From Zhihengliuella alba (GTDB taxonomy: Bacteria; Actinomycetota; Actinomycetes; Actinomycetales; Micrococcaceae), in NCBI RefSeq assembly GCF_039538765.1, contig NZ_BAABCJ010000001.1, forward strand, positions 248,001-312,000: a DNA stretch of 64,000 nt, in the 5' to 3' direction. Position numbers and translations under genes: made by a program. Under the pieces are notes generated by a model. That model saw nothing but the letters and a program-made list of their open reading frames with translations, was not told the origin of the DNA and searched no databases. Shown one piece after another: positions 33,427 through 41,530 of the stretch. Each line of letters starts with the position of its first letter. The stretch's first letter is position 1.

Positions 33427-35433
33427 CTACAGCGCTGCGAGCCGGGCGATCAGACGCTCGCGGCGCCTCTCGTCGACGCCGTCTCCGACCATCGCGACGA
33501 CGGAGGGGACGTCCATCCCCAAAGTGGCGTTCAGAAGCGGATGGTCCAGCAGCTCGGGGATGTCATCGGCTAGGACGGATCGGGCGTCGGGGTCCTTCAG
33601 GAGCAGACCGATGCTCGTCCGGTCCAGCCGGTAGCGCCCGCCTCTGCGCCGTGCGAGGGTCGTGGTGGATCGCTCCGCGTCAGTCGGCTGCGGCTTCGGC
33701 TCCCAGTCCTCGTACCGGAGGCCGAATCCGTACTCGAAGGCTGGATCTTCCGAGTCCGAGGGGACATCGGGCCTGCTGGTCTCCACCGCTGCGGTCGACG
33801 AGGGCAGCTCGATGGGCAGGCGTCCCAGGGGCTCGGCCTCGCCGAAGAGGACCCGGGCGAACGCCTCGTCGCTCGCACCGAACTCCGCGAGCAGGGAATC
33901 AACGTGCGGCAGCAGCGGCGTCAGGATCGCGCCGCGGTCCAGGTACACGCCGACCACCGTCGGGGCGGAAGATGCGATCGCCGCGATGTGCTCGACGTCC
34001 TGCGCCGGGAATTCGATCGAGCCGGCATGGAAGAAGGACTCGAGGTCACCGGGCACGCCCCGCTGCTCGAAGGGGGCCGCGACGCGCAGGATGGCGACGT
34101 CGGCGTCCTCGGGGGCGGCGACGACGTGGGCCCGTCCCGCCAGTGCGGCGGGATCCATGCCTTCGACGTAGACCGAGATGCCCCGGTCCAACGGGAGGTG
34201 GGCCTTCGTCTCGCCGTTCACCAGCAGGGTGTGCGCGGCGCACTGGGCAGCGATCCCTGTGTCGCGGGCGTCGGCGGCACCGACGACGACCTCCGCGCGC
34301 TCCGCATCGACGAACGGGTCGTCGAACAGTCCGAGAGTGAACTTCTCACGCAGCAGGCGGCGGGCGGACTCGTCGATGCGGGACTCGCTCACCGCCCCCG
34401 ATCGGACGAGCCCGATGAGCGTGTCGGGGATCGCTTCGCCGCCGAACTGGTCGATCCCCGCGTCGAGGGCCTTAACCATGCGCTCCTCGAACGACAAGTG
34501 CTCGACGCCCCACGGTGTCGCGCCGATGATGCCCCAGTCGCTGCACACGATGCCGTCGAAGCCGAGCTGCTTGCGCAGAAGATCGGTGACGATCTCCCGG
34601 TTGAAGCTGAACCCGACCTCCTCGTACGCGGTTCCCATCGGCACGCCGTAGTAGGGCATCATCTGCGAGATCCCTGCGGTGAGGACGTCCTTGAACGGCT
34701 GCAGGTGCATGTCCCACAGTCCGCCCGGGTAGACCTGCTCCTTGCCGTAGTCGAAGTGCGGATCCTCGCCGTCCAGCTGCGGGCCACCGCCGGGGAAGTG
34801 CTTGCCCATGGCGGCGACGGAGCTCGGGCCGAGAGCCTCGCCCTGGAGCCCGCGGACGTAGGCGACGCCGAGGCGGGAAGCCGTCTCCGCGCTCTGCCCA
34901 TAGGTGCCGCCCGCGCGGGACCAGCGGGGCTCGGTCGCCAGGTCGATCTGCGGGTGCAGGGCCAGCGTGATGCCGACGGCGCGGTACTCGCGGCGGACGA
35001 TCTCGCCGAAGCGCTCCGCGAGATCCGGGTCGTCGAGCGCGCCGAAGCCGAGGGGTTCGGGCCACTGAGAGAACGGGCCCGCGGCGAGCCCGGTGCCGGG
35101 GTTGTTGCCGAAGGCGTGGCGAGGGTCGCTCGAGATGGTGACCGGGATGCCGAAAGGCTGCTTGCGGACCTCGGCCTGCGCGGCATTGGCCCACTGCGCC
35201 AGATCCCGAGCGCTCGATGCTTGCAGGGTGTTGAAGTGGTTGATCCGCCGGTCGAGCAGGGTGCGCGTCGACGGATAGCCGATGGGGCCGGGTGCGTCGA
35301 AGTCGCCGATCCCCGCCAGCGGCTGGAACATGAGTCCCGCCTTGTCCTCGAGCGGAAGCCTGGACAGGAGGTCCTCGGCCCGCTGCGCCGGGCTTAGGGA
35401 CGGGTCTTGGTAGGGATGGGACGCACTGCTCAT
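33427..35433 (-). CDS. Glycoside hydrolase family 3 (beta-glucosidase-like)
   Basis: A 668-residue GH3 enzyme: an N-terminal barrel with KHFPGGGPQ (substrate-binding Lys-His), and GIVCSDWG with the nucleophile Asp299; then the alpha/beta sandwich (about residues 400-580) and a C-terminal tail with an extra segment (DRTSIGLLLKDPDARSVL) seen in some actinobacterial GH3s. There is no signal peptide, so it acts inside the cell on imported glycosides. First gene of the GH3-MFS operon, divergent from lacI. Confidence 0.92.
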   Translation of the reverse strand: MSSASHPYQDPSLSPAQRAEDLLSRLPLEDKAGLMFQPLAGIGDFDAPGPIGYPSTRTLLDRRINHFNTLQASSARDLAQWANAAQAEVRKQPFGIPVTISSDPRHAFGNNPGTGLAAGPFSQWPEPLGFGALDDPDLAERFGEIVRREYRAVGITLALHPQIDLATEPRWSRAGGTYGQSAETASRLGVAYVRGLQGEALGPSSVAAMGKHFPGGGPQLDGEDPHFDYGKEQVYPGGLWDMHLQPFKDVLTAGISQMMPYYGVPMGTAYEEVGFSFNREIVTDLLRKQLGFDGIVCSDWGIIGATPWGVEHLSFEERMVKALDAGIDQFGGEAIPDTLIGLVRSGAVSESRIDESARRLLREKFTLGLFDDPFVDAERAEVVVGAADARDTGIAAQCAAHTLLVNGETKAHLPLDRGISVYVEGMDPAALAGRAHVVAAPEDADVAILRVAAPFEQRGVPGDLESFFHAGSIEFPAQDVEHIAAIASSAPTVVGVYLDRGAILTPLLPHVDSLLAEFGASDEAFARVLFGEAEPLGRLPIELPSSTAAVETSRPDVPSDSEDPAFEYGFGLRYEDWEPKPQPTDAERSTTTLARRRGGRYRLDRTSIGLLLKDPDARSVLADDIPELLDHPLLNATLGMDVPSVVAMVGDGVDERRRERLIARLAAL

Positions 35434-35568
35434 GAAGTGACCTGCTCTCGGTGAGGAAAAGACCGGGTTCTGCCGGAAAAGCGAACCCTGGGGGCGAGGG
35501 AGTCGCCAGATGAATGATCGAGCGCGGAGTCGGCCGGGAATCCGAACAGCGTTGCTTACGACGTGACG

Positions 35569-35590
35569 ACTGACACTGACTCGTGTCAGT
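35569..35590. promoter_or_regulatory. LacI-type operator between GH3 and lacI
   Basis: ACTGACAC-6-GTGTCAGT, a perfect 8-bp inverted repeat, overlapped by CACTGAC-4-GTCAGTG (35574-35591). It touches the -35 region of lacI and lies 136 bases upstream of the GH3 start, suiting joint control by the LacI protein. Confidence 0.65.
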
Positions 35591-35618
35591 GACTCGATTC
35601 AGTATGGCAGTGTAATCT
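35589..35618 (+). promoter_or_regulatory. Candidate lacI promoter
   Basis: GTGACT (35589-35594) and TAATCT (35613-35618) with an 18-base spacer, directly abutting the operator. The -35 is imperfect. Confidence 0.45.
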
Positions 35619-35665
35619 TGGTAACGTCAATAGGTGATGCAGAGCGCGTGGTCAGAAGGGAGCCG

Positions 35666-36676
35666 ATGGTGCCGAAAACGCAGAAGCGGGTCACCAGTTC
35701 CGATGTGGCGAGGGAGGCCGGCGTGGCGCGCTCGACCGTGAGCTATGTGCTGAACCGCACGCCGCATCAGACGATCCCCGACGGCACGCGCCGCCGGGTG
35801 CTCGACGCCGCTGCGCGCCTTGGGTACACGCCCTCCGCGGCCGCGCGGACGCTCAAGCGAGGGCGGTCCGACGTCGTGCTCTGCATCGTGAAGCCCTGGC
35901 CGCTCGGTTCGGCGTCGGGATTGCTGCTGGCCGAGCTCACTGCGGGCTTCGACGCGGTGGGCCTGACCCTCGTGACGCACATCGAGGGCGCGGGCGTGCG
36001 CGGCGTCGAGGCGGTGTGGAACGAGATCGCCCCTGCTGCGGTGCTGACATACAGTCCCGTGGATCCGGATGCCGAACGCACCATGCGCGCTGCCGGCGTG
36101 CAATGCGTGGCCGTCCTCTTCTCGGGTGAGCCCGACGGGAGCGCGCGCTTCGTCCGACCCGACGCCAGGATCGGGCTGCTCCAGGCTCAGCACCTCGTCG
36201 CGGCCGGGCATGCGAGGATCGGCTACGCCTACCCCGAGCCGCCTACGCTTAGGGACTTCGCCGAGCCCCGACTCGAGGGCGTCCGGGCGGCATGTGCGGA
36301 GGCGGGCATCGCCGCGCCGGAGGTGCGCACTGTGGCGCTTGACGCGGAATCGGCTGCTGCTGCCATCGAGCACTGGCGAGGGATGGACGACCCCGTGACG
36401 GCGGTCTGCGCCTACAACGACGAGGTGGCGCAGGCGCTGATCGCCGGTGCTCGACTCGCCGGCGTGGGCATTCCGAACGACCTGGCCGTCATCGGCGCTG
36501 ATGACATCCCCACGGCGCGCCTGGCCTCGCCGCCGCTGACCACGATCGCCATCGACCACGCTGCCGAGGCCCGACGCATCGTGCATGACGTTACGTCGGC
36601 CCTGCGCGAAGGCGTCGCCGTCGAGGCGACCGATCCTGCGGACCTCTTCACCACGGTCGTGCGGGAATCCGCTTGA
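35666..36676 (+). CDS. LacI-family transcriptional regulator
   Basis: A 336-residue repressor: N-terminal HTH (VTSSDVAREAGVARSTVSYVLN) with the hinge helix PSAAARTLKRGRS, then a periplasmic-binding-protein-like sensor domain ending GADDIPTARLASPPLTTI. ATG 35666 has GAAGGGAG upstream. It is divergent from the GH3-MFS operon and should repress it in the absence of glycoside (inference from family and operator). Confidence 0.93.
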   Translation: MVPKTQKRVTSSDVAREAGVARSTVSYVLNRTPHQTIPDGTRRRVLDAAARLGYTPSAAARTLKRGRSDVVLCIVKPWPLGSASGLLLAELTAGFDAVGLTLVTHIEGAGVRGVEAVWNEIAPAAVLTYSPVDPDAERTMRAAGVQCVAVLFSGEPDGSARFVRPDARIGLLQAQHLVAAGHARIGYAYPEPPTLRDFAEPRLEGVRAACAEAGIAAPEVRTVALDAESAAAAIEHWRGMDDPVTAVCAYNDEVAQALIAGARLAGVGIPNDLAVIGADDIPTARLASPPLTTIAIDHAAEARRIVHDVTSALREGVAVEATDPADLFTTVVRESA

Positions 36677-36866
36677 CGAGACTTCGGCAGCCTTCGGGGA
36701 TTTTCACCATAGCTGCCCTGCCGAGTCGATCCATCAAGGCGGTTGCTGCTGAGACTGAGAGCGGCGAGCAGGATGTTTGTGCCACTGGGTCATCGCCAGC
36801 GTTCTGAGCGTGGTGTCCATTGCGGTGTTCACTGCACTGCTCGCAAGACTCCGGGCGGCTGCGCGA

Positions 36867-37478
36867 TCAGAGCTGAGCTCGTACCCCAGTAGATCCTGTC
36901 TCGGACGGACCCGCCAGAAGGTCGATCAGCGGGTCGACGGCATCAAAGGCGGCTGCCCCCTCCTCGAGCGAGGCGACCTTAGCCCCGTCCAGCAGGGCCA
37001 TCAACTGCCTGGCTGTCCGGTCCCGGCTCCGCGGATCATCCTCGTCGAGGCAGCGGTCGAACCTTTGTAGCAGCGACCGTCGCTGGTCTGCCAGGACTTG
37101 GGAAACCCCTCCGGAGTCGTCGAGGTGCTCCGCCGCCGCTGCGATGAAGCAGCAGCCCGCGTATCGGTCCTGTGCCGCTGCATTGGCGGCCAGATCGAAG
37201 ACCGCCCGGATCAGCCGCGCTCCACGGAGTCCTGCCCGCTCGAGGGCTTCGATCTCCCGCTCCGAGCGCTCGGCCTGGCGCTCCAGGTATGCGCGCACGA
37301 GGTCGTCCTTCGATGGGAAGTGTGCATACAGGGTGGCCTTGGCGACCCCGGCCTCCGAGATCACTCTGGCCACGCCCACAGCGCGGACCCCGTGCTCGGC
37401 GAAGAGCCGCGAGGCGGCGTCGAGGATCCGCTCGCGCGCGGACGGGGCCTCCTGTGCTGTGTGGACATGCGCGGTCAT
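36867..37478 (-). CDS. TetR-family repressor
   Basis: A 203-residue regulator. The HTH is ILDAASRLFAEHGVRAVGVARVISEAGVAKATLYAHFPSKDDL, split here as ARERILDAAS...(helix 1) and VAKATLYAHFPSKD (recognition helix). The C-terminal ligand domain is TetR_C-like. It is divergent from the MerA-like flavoprotein gene, and the shared region holds a promoter and CAGACCG repeats. It likely senses an electrophile or oxidant handled by the two enzymes downstream (inference). Confidence 0.9.
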   Translation of the reverse strand: MTAHVHTAQEAPSARERILDAASRLFAEHGVRAVGVARVISEAGVAKATLYAHFPSKDDLVRAYLERQAERSEREIEALERAGLRGARLIRAVFDLAANAAAQDRYAGCCFIAAAAEHLDDSGGVSQVLADQRRSLLQRFDRCLDEDDPRSRDRTARQLMALLDGAKVASLEEGAAAFDAVDPLIDLLAGPSETGSTGVRAQL

Positions 37479-37482
37479 AGGT

Positions 37483-37512
37483 TTGACGATACCAGACCGA
37501 CTGTTCTACCCT
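37483..37512 (+). promoter_or_regulatory. Promoter of the flavoprotein-isochorismatase pair
   Basis: TTGACG (37483-37488) and TACCCT (37507-37512), spacer 18 bases. The TetR half-site CAGACCGA lies inside the spacer. Confidence 0.6.
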
Positions 37513-37522
37513 CGAAAGTAGG

Positions 37523-37538
37523 CAGACCGGTCGGTCTG
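37523..37538. promoter_or_regulatory. TetR operator CAGACCG-GT-CGGTCTG
   Basis: A perfect 7-bp inverted repeat with a 2-base centre, just after the predicted transcription start; a related half-site CAGACCGA occurs at about 37493-37500. This is a common type of TetR-family site. Confidence 0.7.
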
Positions 37539-37567
37539 GTCAATTTGTTCAGAGAGAAGGAATCCAC

Positions 37568-39022
37568 ATGGGAGCTGCGGTCAGCACCGCCTCGGACTAC
37601 GACCTCGCCGTCATCGGCGGAGGAAGCGCGGCGAGCGCAGCGGCGGAGACCGCTCGCGCATTGGGAAAGACGGCGGTGATGATCGAGCGCGGACGGGCCG
37701 GCGGCACATGCCTCAACGTCGGATGCGTCCCCTCGAAGATGCTCCTGTCCGCTGCGGAGGCTCACTACTCCGCCGGGGCCAGCCGCTATCCAGGCGTCGC
37801 GACTTCCGCGGATGCCGTGGACCTAGAAGCCCTCGTGTCCTGGAAGGACCGGTTCGCCGACGAGCGCCGGCAGGCCGACCACGTCGATGGTCCGATCGCC
37901 GTCGGCATCGACGTCCTGCGCGGAGACGCCCGGCTCCTGCCAGGTGCGGTCGACGCCCCAGTCGAGATCGCGGTGGCAGGGGAGGACGGGACGACGAGGA
38001 CCGCGAGCGCTCGTAGTGTCGTGGTCGCCACGGGTGCCGTTCCTCGGATTCCGCAGGTCGCCGGCCTCGAGGACGTGGACTACCTCACCTCCGCCGAGGC
38101 GATGTCCCTCTCCGAGGTCCCCGACAGCGTCCTGGTCGTCGGCGGCAATGCGGTCGGGCTCGAGCAGGCGCAGTGGCTGTCCCATCTCGGGGCGAAGGTG
38201 ACCGTGCTGCAGCTCCCCTCGAGGATCGCGCCCCAGGAGCAGCCCGAGATCTCAGTCGCTCTCAAGGAAGCGCTGACCGAGCAGGGCATCGAGATCCTCG
38301 AGGATGCCGATCTCTTCGAAGTCGGCAAAGATGGAGGTGCCGTCGTCGGCACGGCTATGGTCGCCGGCGTCGCACGAGAAGTCCACGCAGAGCGGATCCT
38401 CATCGCCGCCGGTCGGGAACCGGCCACGGCGGGCCTGGGCCTCGAGGTGATCGGCGTGGAGACCGGTCCTCGCGGCGAGATCACCGTGGATGACCACCTG
38501 CGCACAACCCACCCGAGGATCTGGGCCGCTGGCGACGTCACCGGAGCTGCGCAGTTCGTCTACGTCGCCGGCACGGAGGGCGCGATCGCGGCCGAGAACG
38601 CGGTCACTGGTTCCTCGCGCTCGATCGACTACGCGATCCTGCCGCGCGTCACCTTCACCTCGCCCCAGCTCGCGTCCGTCGGCATCACGACCGAGCAGGC
38701 CGCCGCCGAGGGCATCGACGTCGACGTGCGTGAACTACCTCTGATGGCAGTGCCTCGCGCGGCCATCAATGGAGAGTCGGCCGGGAAGGCCGTCCTCATC
38801 TCCGATCGCCGAGACGGGAAGGTACGAGGGTTCCACATGGTCGGCGACTCGGCCGGTGACGTCGTCACCGCCGCCGCCTACGCGATCGCCGGAGGCCTCA
38901 CCGTCGAACAGATCGCATCGCTCTGGGCCCCGTTCCTCACCATGTCGGAGGCGCTCCGCATCACCGCTCAGAGCGCCCCTCGTTCGGCTTCTCTACTCCA
39001 GGAAGCCGCAGTCACCAGCTAA
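37568..39022 (+). CDS. FAD-dependent disulfide oxidoreductase, MerA-like without C-terminal cysteines
   Basis: A 484-residue class I pyridine nucleotide-disulfide oxidoreductase: FAD-binding AVIGGGSAASAAA, redox-active GGTCLNVGCVPSK (Cys48, Cys53), NAD(P)-binding VVGGNAVGLEQAQWL, and the second FAD motif IWAAGDVT. The overall layout is closest to mercuric reductase. However, the C-terminus (ITAQSAPRSASLLQEA) lacks the vicinal Cys pair MerA uses to take up Hg(II), and there is no merR/merT, so I do not call it MerA. It probably reduces another thiol or electrophilic substrate. Confidence 0.85.
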   Translation: MGAAVSTASDYDLAVIGGGSAASAAAETARALGKTAVMIERGRAGGTCLNVGCVPSKMLLSAAEAHYSAGASRYPGVATSADAVDLEALVSWKDRFADERRQADHVDGPIAVGIDVLRGDARLLPGAVDAPVEIAVAGEDGTTRTASARSVVVATGAVPRIPQVAGLEDVDYLTSAEAMSLSEVPDSVLVVGGNAVGLEQAQWLSHLGAKVTVLQLPSRIAPQEQPEISVALKEALTEQGIEILEDADLFEVGKDGGAVVGTAMVAGVAREVHAERILIAAGREPATAGLGLEVIGVETGPRGEITVDDHLRTTHPRIWAAGDVTGAAQFVYVAGTEGAIAAENAVTGSSRSIDYAILPRVTFTSPQLASVGITTEQAAAEGIDVDVRELPLMAVPRAAINGESAGKAVLISDRRDGKVRGFHMVGDSAGDVVTAAAYAIAGGLTVEQIASLWAPFLTMSEALRITAQSAPRSASLLQEAAVTS

Positions 39023-39117
39023 CCGATCTCTGGGCAGCCATCCCTCGCCGTCCCTAGCCATCGAACACCACCCAGCCACACGACCACAGCATCATCCATC
39101 ACATAGGAGAGAAAATC

Positions 39118-39747
39118 ATGACCGCACCCCGCCGAGCCCTCATCGTCATCGACGCCCAACAGGAATACTTCGAGGGCCTCCTGCCGATCCAGTACCCGGA
39201 CCGCGACGCCTCGATCGCCCGCATCGACTCAGCTCTCGAGGCCGCAGAGCAGGCCGGCGTCCCCGTCGTGCTCGTGCAGCACGAGCTGCCCGCCGAGGCA
39301 CCGGTCTTCGCCGCCGGATCGTCGATCTGGGAGAACCACCCAGCGGTCGCCGCTCACGAGGAGCGCGCCGCGCACCGCGTGCGAAAGCAGTTCTCGAGCA
39401 TCTTCGCCGGCACCGATCTCGAGCAATGGCTGCGCGAGCAGGGCGTCGACACCATCACCCTGGTGGGCTACATGACCAACAACTGCGTGATCGGATCCGC
39501 GGCCGCCGCCGAGCCCCTCGGCTTCGCCGTCGAGGTCCTCTCCGACGCGACCGGTGCGGTCGATCTCGCCAACGAGGCCGGGAGCGCGTCCGCTCAGCAG
39601 GTCCACGAGACCCTCATGGCGCTGCTCCACTCGAACTGGGCCGCCGTCGCCGACACCGCTGCCTGGACCGACGCCGTACGGGTCGGCGAGGCGCTGAGCA
39701 AGAGCGACTTGCCGACCTCCGCCGCACAGGGTCGCAACGCCGTCTAA
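39118..39747 (+). CDS. Isochorismatase-family cysteine hydrolase
   Basis: A 209-residue alpha/beta hydrolase with the catalytic triad of the family: Asp in IVIDAQQEYF, Lys in HRVRKQFSS, and Cys123 in MTNNCVIGSAAAA. Relatives hydrolyse N-carbamoyl amides, nicotinamide or isochorismate; the substrate here is unknown. It follows the flavoprotein by 95 bases and has an AGGAGA ribosome site. A 50-codon fragment of a homologue is present at 31471-31620. Confidence 0.9.
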   Translation: MTAPRRALIVIDAQQEYFEGLLPIQYPDRDASIARIDSALEAAEQAGVPVVLVQHELPAEAPVFAAGSSIWENHPAVAAHEERAAHRVRKQFSSIFAGTDLEQWLREQGVDTITLVGYMTNNCVIGSAAAAEPLGFAVEVLSDATGAVDLANEAGSASAQQVHETLMALLHSNWAAVADTAAWTDAVRVGEALSKSDLPTSAAQGRNAV

Positions 39748-40094
39748 GGACGAGTCCCAGAAGCAGACTGAACCCCTGGTGGCAGAGCAGGCCAGCGACC
39801 ATCAGTGGAACGAGACGAGACCCGGCCTCCGCGATAGCGCAGGAGGTCGGGTCTGCGTCGCAGACGACGTAGAGCCCATCTTCGACGGCGGAGGAGTCCT
39901 GTGCCCGCTGTCGCGGGTGTCCGATTCTTCCTTCGACCGGGCCGTTGGCATGTTGAAGTTCTGAGGCCGTACTCTGGTGTGTAGGCAGCATGCATCATTC
40001 GCGCGCCATTCTGCGGTGATGTGGCCTCTGGCCAGCGGAAACACATCATCGGAGGCTCACAGTTTTTCAATGTACCTAACGTGGGAAGTAGGGG
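39748..40094. other. Island right end without a recognised gene
   Basis: 347 bases. They contain a hairpin (39818-39854), the motif TCAATGT (40067-40073), which is the inverse of ACATTGA at the left end, and the junction at TACTT. No gene is recognised. Confidence 0.5.
39818..39854 (+). terminator. Hairpin after the isochorismatase gene
   Basis: AGACCCGGCCTCC (39818-39830) pairs with GGAGGTCGGGTCT (39842-39854), 12 of 13 positions, loop 11 bases. No T-run follows, so efficiency is uncertain. Confidence 0.5.
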
Positions 40095-40256
40095 TACTTC
40101 TCCCGATCCCTGCAGGCGTACGGGCGGGAGGGCCGGGACTGCCTGCGCTGCGGCGGCCGGATCCTCCGGGAGCCCTTCATGGGCCGCTCGAGCTACCGCT
40201 GTCCCCGCTGCCAGCGAAGGCCGCGCCTCAAGCGTATTCACAGCCAGACCGGCTAA
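40095..40256 (+). pseudogene. mutM: Native mutM, 3' part (zinc finger)
   Basis: It resumes exactly in the frame lost at 18510: YFSRSLQAYGREGRDC-LRCG ... YRCPRCQRRPRLK and a TAA stop. It encodes the four-cysteine zinc finger (C-x2-C-x16-C-x2-C) essential for DNA binding in MutM. Without a start or the catalytic N-terminus it cannot be functional. Joined to 17696-18508 it gives a protein of about 324 residues. Confidence 0.9.
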
Positions 40257-40395
40257 AGTCGACAAGTTCGCCGACGCTGGACCGCCCACCGGCGGTCGGC
40301 CCGCCAGGAGAGCCGCCCCTTGCGAGGGTGCATTGTCAGCCTCCGCGGTTCGGCGCACCGCCGACCACGCCGCCGACACCCGAGGAGCCTCGAGC

Positions 40396-41529
40396 TTGTT
40401 ACGATCCGACTCGCCTTCGAGCTACACGCCGCGACACCGCTCCCAGCGACGGAGATTCAATCGTCGTCGCGCGGTGCTCCTCGCGGCCGTGGCGGTGGTC
40501 CTCGTCGCGGTCGTGGGCGCCACCGGCTACGTGGGCAACCTCGTGTCGACCTTCGGTTCCAAGACGACCAAGGTCGACGCCGGCCTGAACGGGCGAACGG
40601 TGTCCAACGTGCACGGGGCCCAGAACCTGCTCCTGCTCGGTTCCGACTCCCGCGGGGAGGGCAGCGACGTCGCCGCGGTCAAGGGCGAGGACGGCCAGCG
40701 ATCGGACACCATGATGCTGGTCCACATCCCGGAGGACCGCAGCGGCGTCTACGTCATGTCCCTGGTCCGCGACCTGTGGGTCGACGTCCCCGGCCACGGC
40801 CAGCGGAAGATCAACTCGGCCTTCAACACGGGCGGGTACCCGCTGGTGGTCGACACCGTGGAGGACCTGTTGGGGATCCAGATCGACAACGTCGCCTCGA
40901 TCGACTTCGGTGGTTTCAGTTCCCTCACCGAGGCCCTCGACGGCGTGACCGTGGACAACCCGAACGCCTTCTGCACCGGCCATGCCTCGCCCACCTGCTT
41001 CGAGGAGGGGACAGTCCACCTCGAGGGCAACGAGGCCCTCCGCTTCGTGAGGGAGCGCAAGGCGTTCGCCGAGGGCGACTTCCAGCGGGTGGCGAACCAG
41101 CAGCTGTTCATCAAGGCCGTCATGAAGGAGATCCTCAACGGCGGAACCCTCTCCAACCCGGTGAAGGTCCACGACGTCGTCGACCGATTCTCCGAGTACC
41201 TGACCGTCGACGAGACGTTCGATGCCGGGACCATGGTGGGCCTGGGGATCCAGCTGAAGGACATCCGCACCGAGGACGTCCACTTCTTCACGATCCCCAC
41301 AGGGCCGCCCGCCAAGGGGCCGGGCGGCGCCGACATCATCCGCCAGGACGAAGAGGCCCTCCAGGCGCTCAGCCACGCCCTGCGCACCGACCGCCTCGAG
41401 GAGTTCCTCGACAGCGGCGTGGGGACCAATGCCTACGGCCAGCCGATCAATCCCGACGTCGTCGCCGATCCGCCGACCGGCGAAGAGCCCGATGCCGGCG
41501 AGAACGAGCAGCCGCAGGCGGGGAAGTGA
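40396..41529 (+). CDS. LytR-CpsA-Psr family glycopolymer ligase
   Basis: A 377-residue membrane-anchored protein. A basic N-terminus (RHRSQRRRFNRRR) precedes one transmembrane helix (about residues 26-48). The LCP domain has LLLGSDSR, RSDTMMLVHI, SLVRDLWVDVPGHGQRKINSAF and ALRFVRERK, the arginines and aspartates that bind the polyprenyl-pyrophosphate head group. It transfers a lipid-linked wall polymer to peptidoglycan outside the cell. The start is TTG 40396, with GAGGAG eight bases upstream. First gene of the right-hand locus; the next start follows its stop with a gap of one base. Confidence 0.92.
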   Translation: MLRSDSPSSYTPRHRSQRRRFNRRRAVLLAAVAVVLVAVVGATGYVGNLVSTFGSKTTKVDAGLNGRTVSNVHGAQNLLLLGSDSRGEGSDVAAVKGEDGQRSDTMMLVHIPEDRSGVYVMSLVRDLWVDVPGHGQRKINSAFNTGGYPLVVDTVEDLLGIQIDNVASIDFGGFSSLTEALDGVTVDNPNAFCTGHASPTCFEEGTVHLEGNEALRFVRERKAFAEGDFQRVANQQLFIKAVMKEILNGGTLSNPVKVHDVVDRFSEYLTVDETFDAGTMVGLGIQLKDIRTEDVHFFTIPTGPPAKGPGGADIIRQDEEALQALSHALRTDRLEEFLDSGVGTNAYGQPINPDVVADPPTGEEPDAGENEQPQAGK

Positions 41530-41530
41530 C

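Larger units (their letters stand above)
18511..40094. mobile_element. Accessory genomic island of about 21.6 kb inserted in mutM
   Basis: The left side of mutM ends ...GGCTACTT and the right side resumes GGGTACTTCTCC...; joining them at TACTT restores one continuous reading frame (GESGY-FSRSLQAYGREG). Inside are resistance, transport and catabolic modules, each with its own regulator, separated by gene fragments, plus a complete second mutM next to the left end. No integrase, transposase or conjugation gene is seen. Local composition varies from module to module (the AraC/nitrilase part is less GC-rich), consistent with stepwise assembly. The boundaries are precise to a few bases because of the shared TACTT. 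Confidence 0.85.

Noticed and set aside
37568..39022. Calling the flavoprotein mercuric reductase (merA)
   Set aside because: The C-terminal vicinal cysteines and N-terminal HMA domain are missing and no other mer gene is present.
39867..39890. GACGTAGAGC at the right end resembling the left-end inverted-repeat arm
   Set aside because: Only 10 bases match and the position is over 200 bases from the junction; probably chance.
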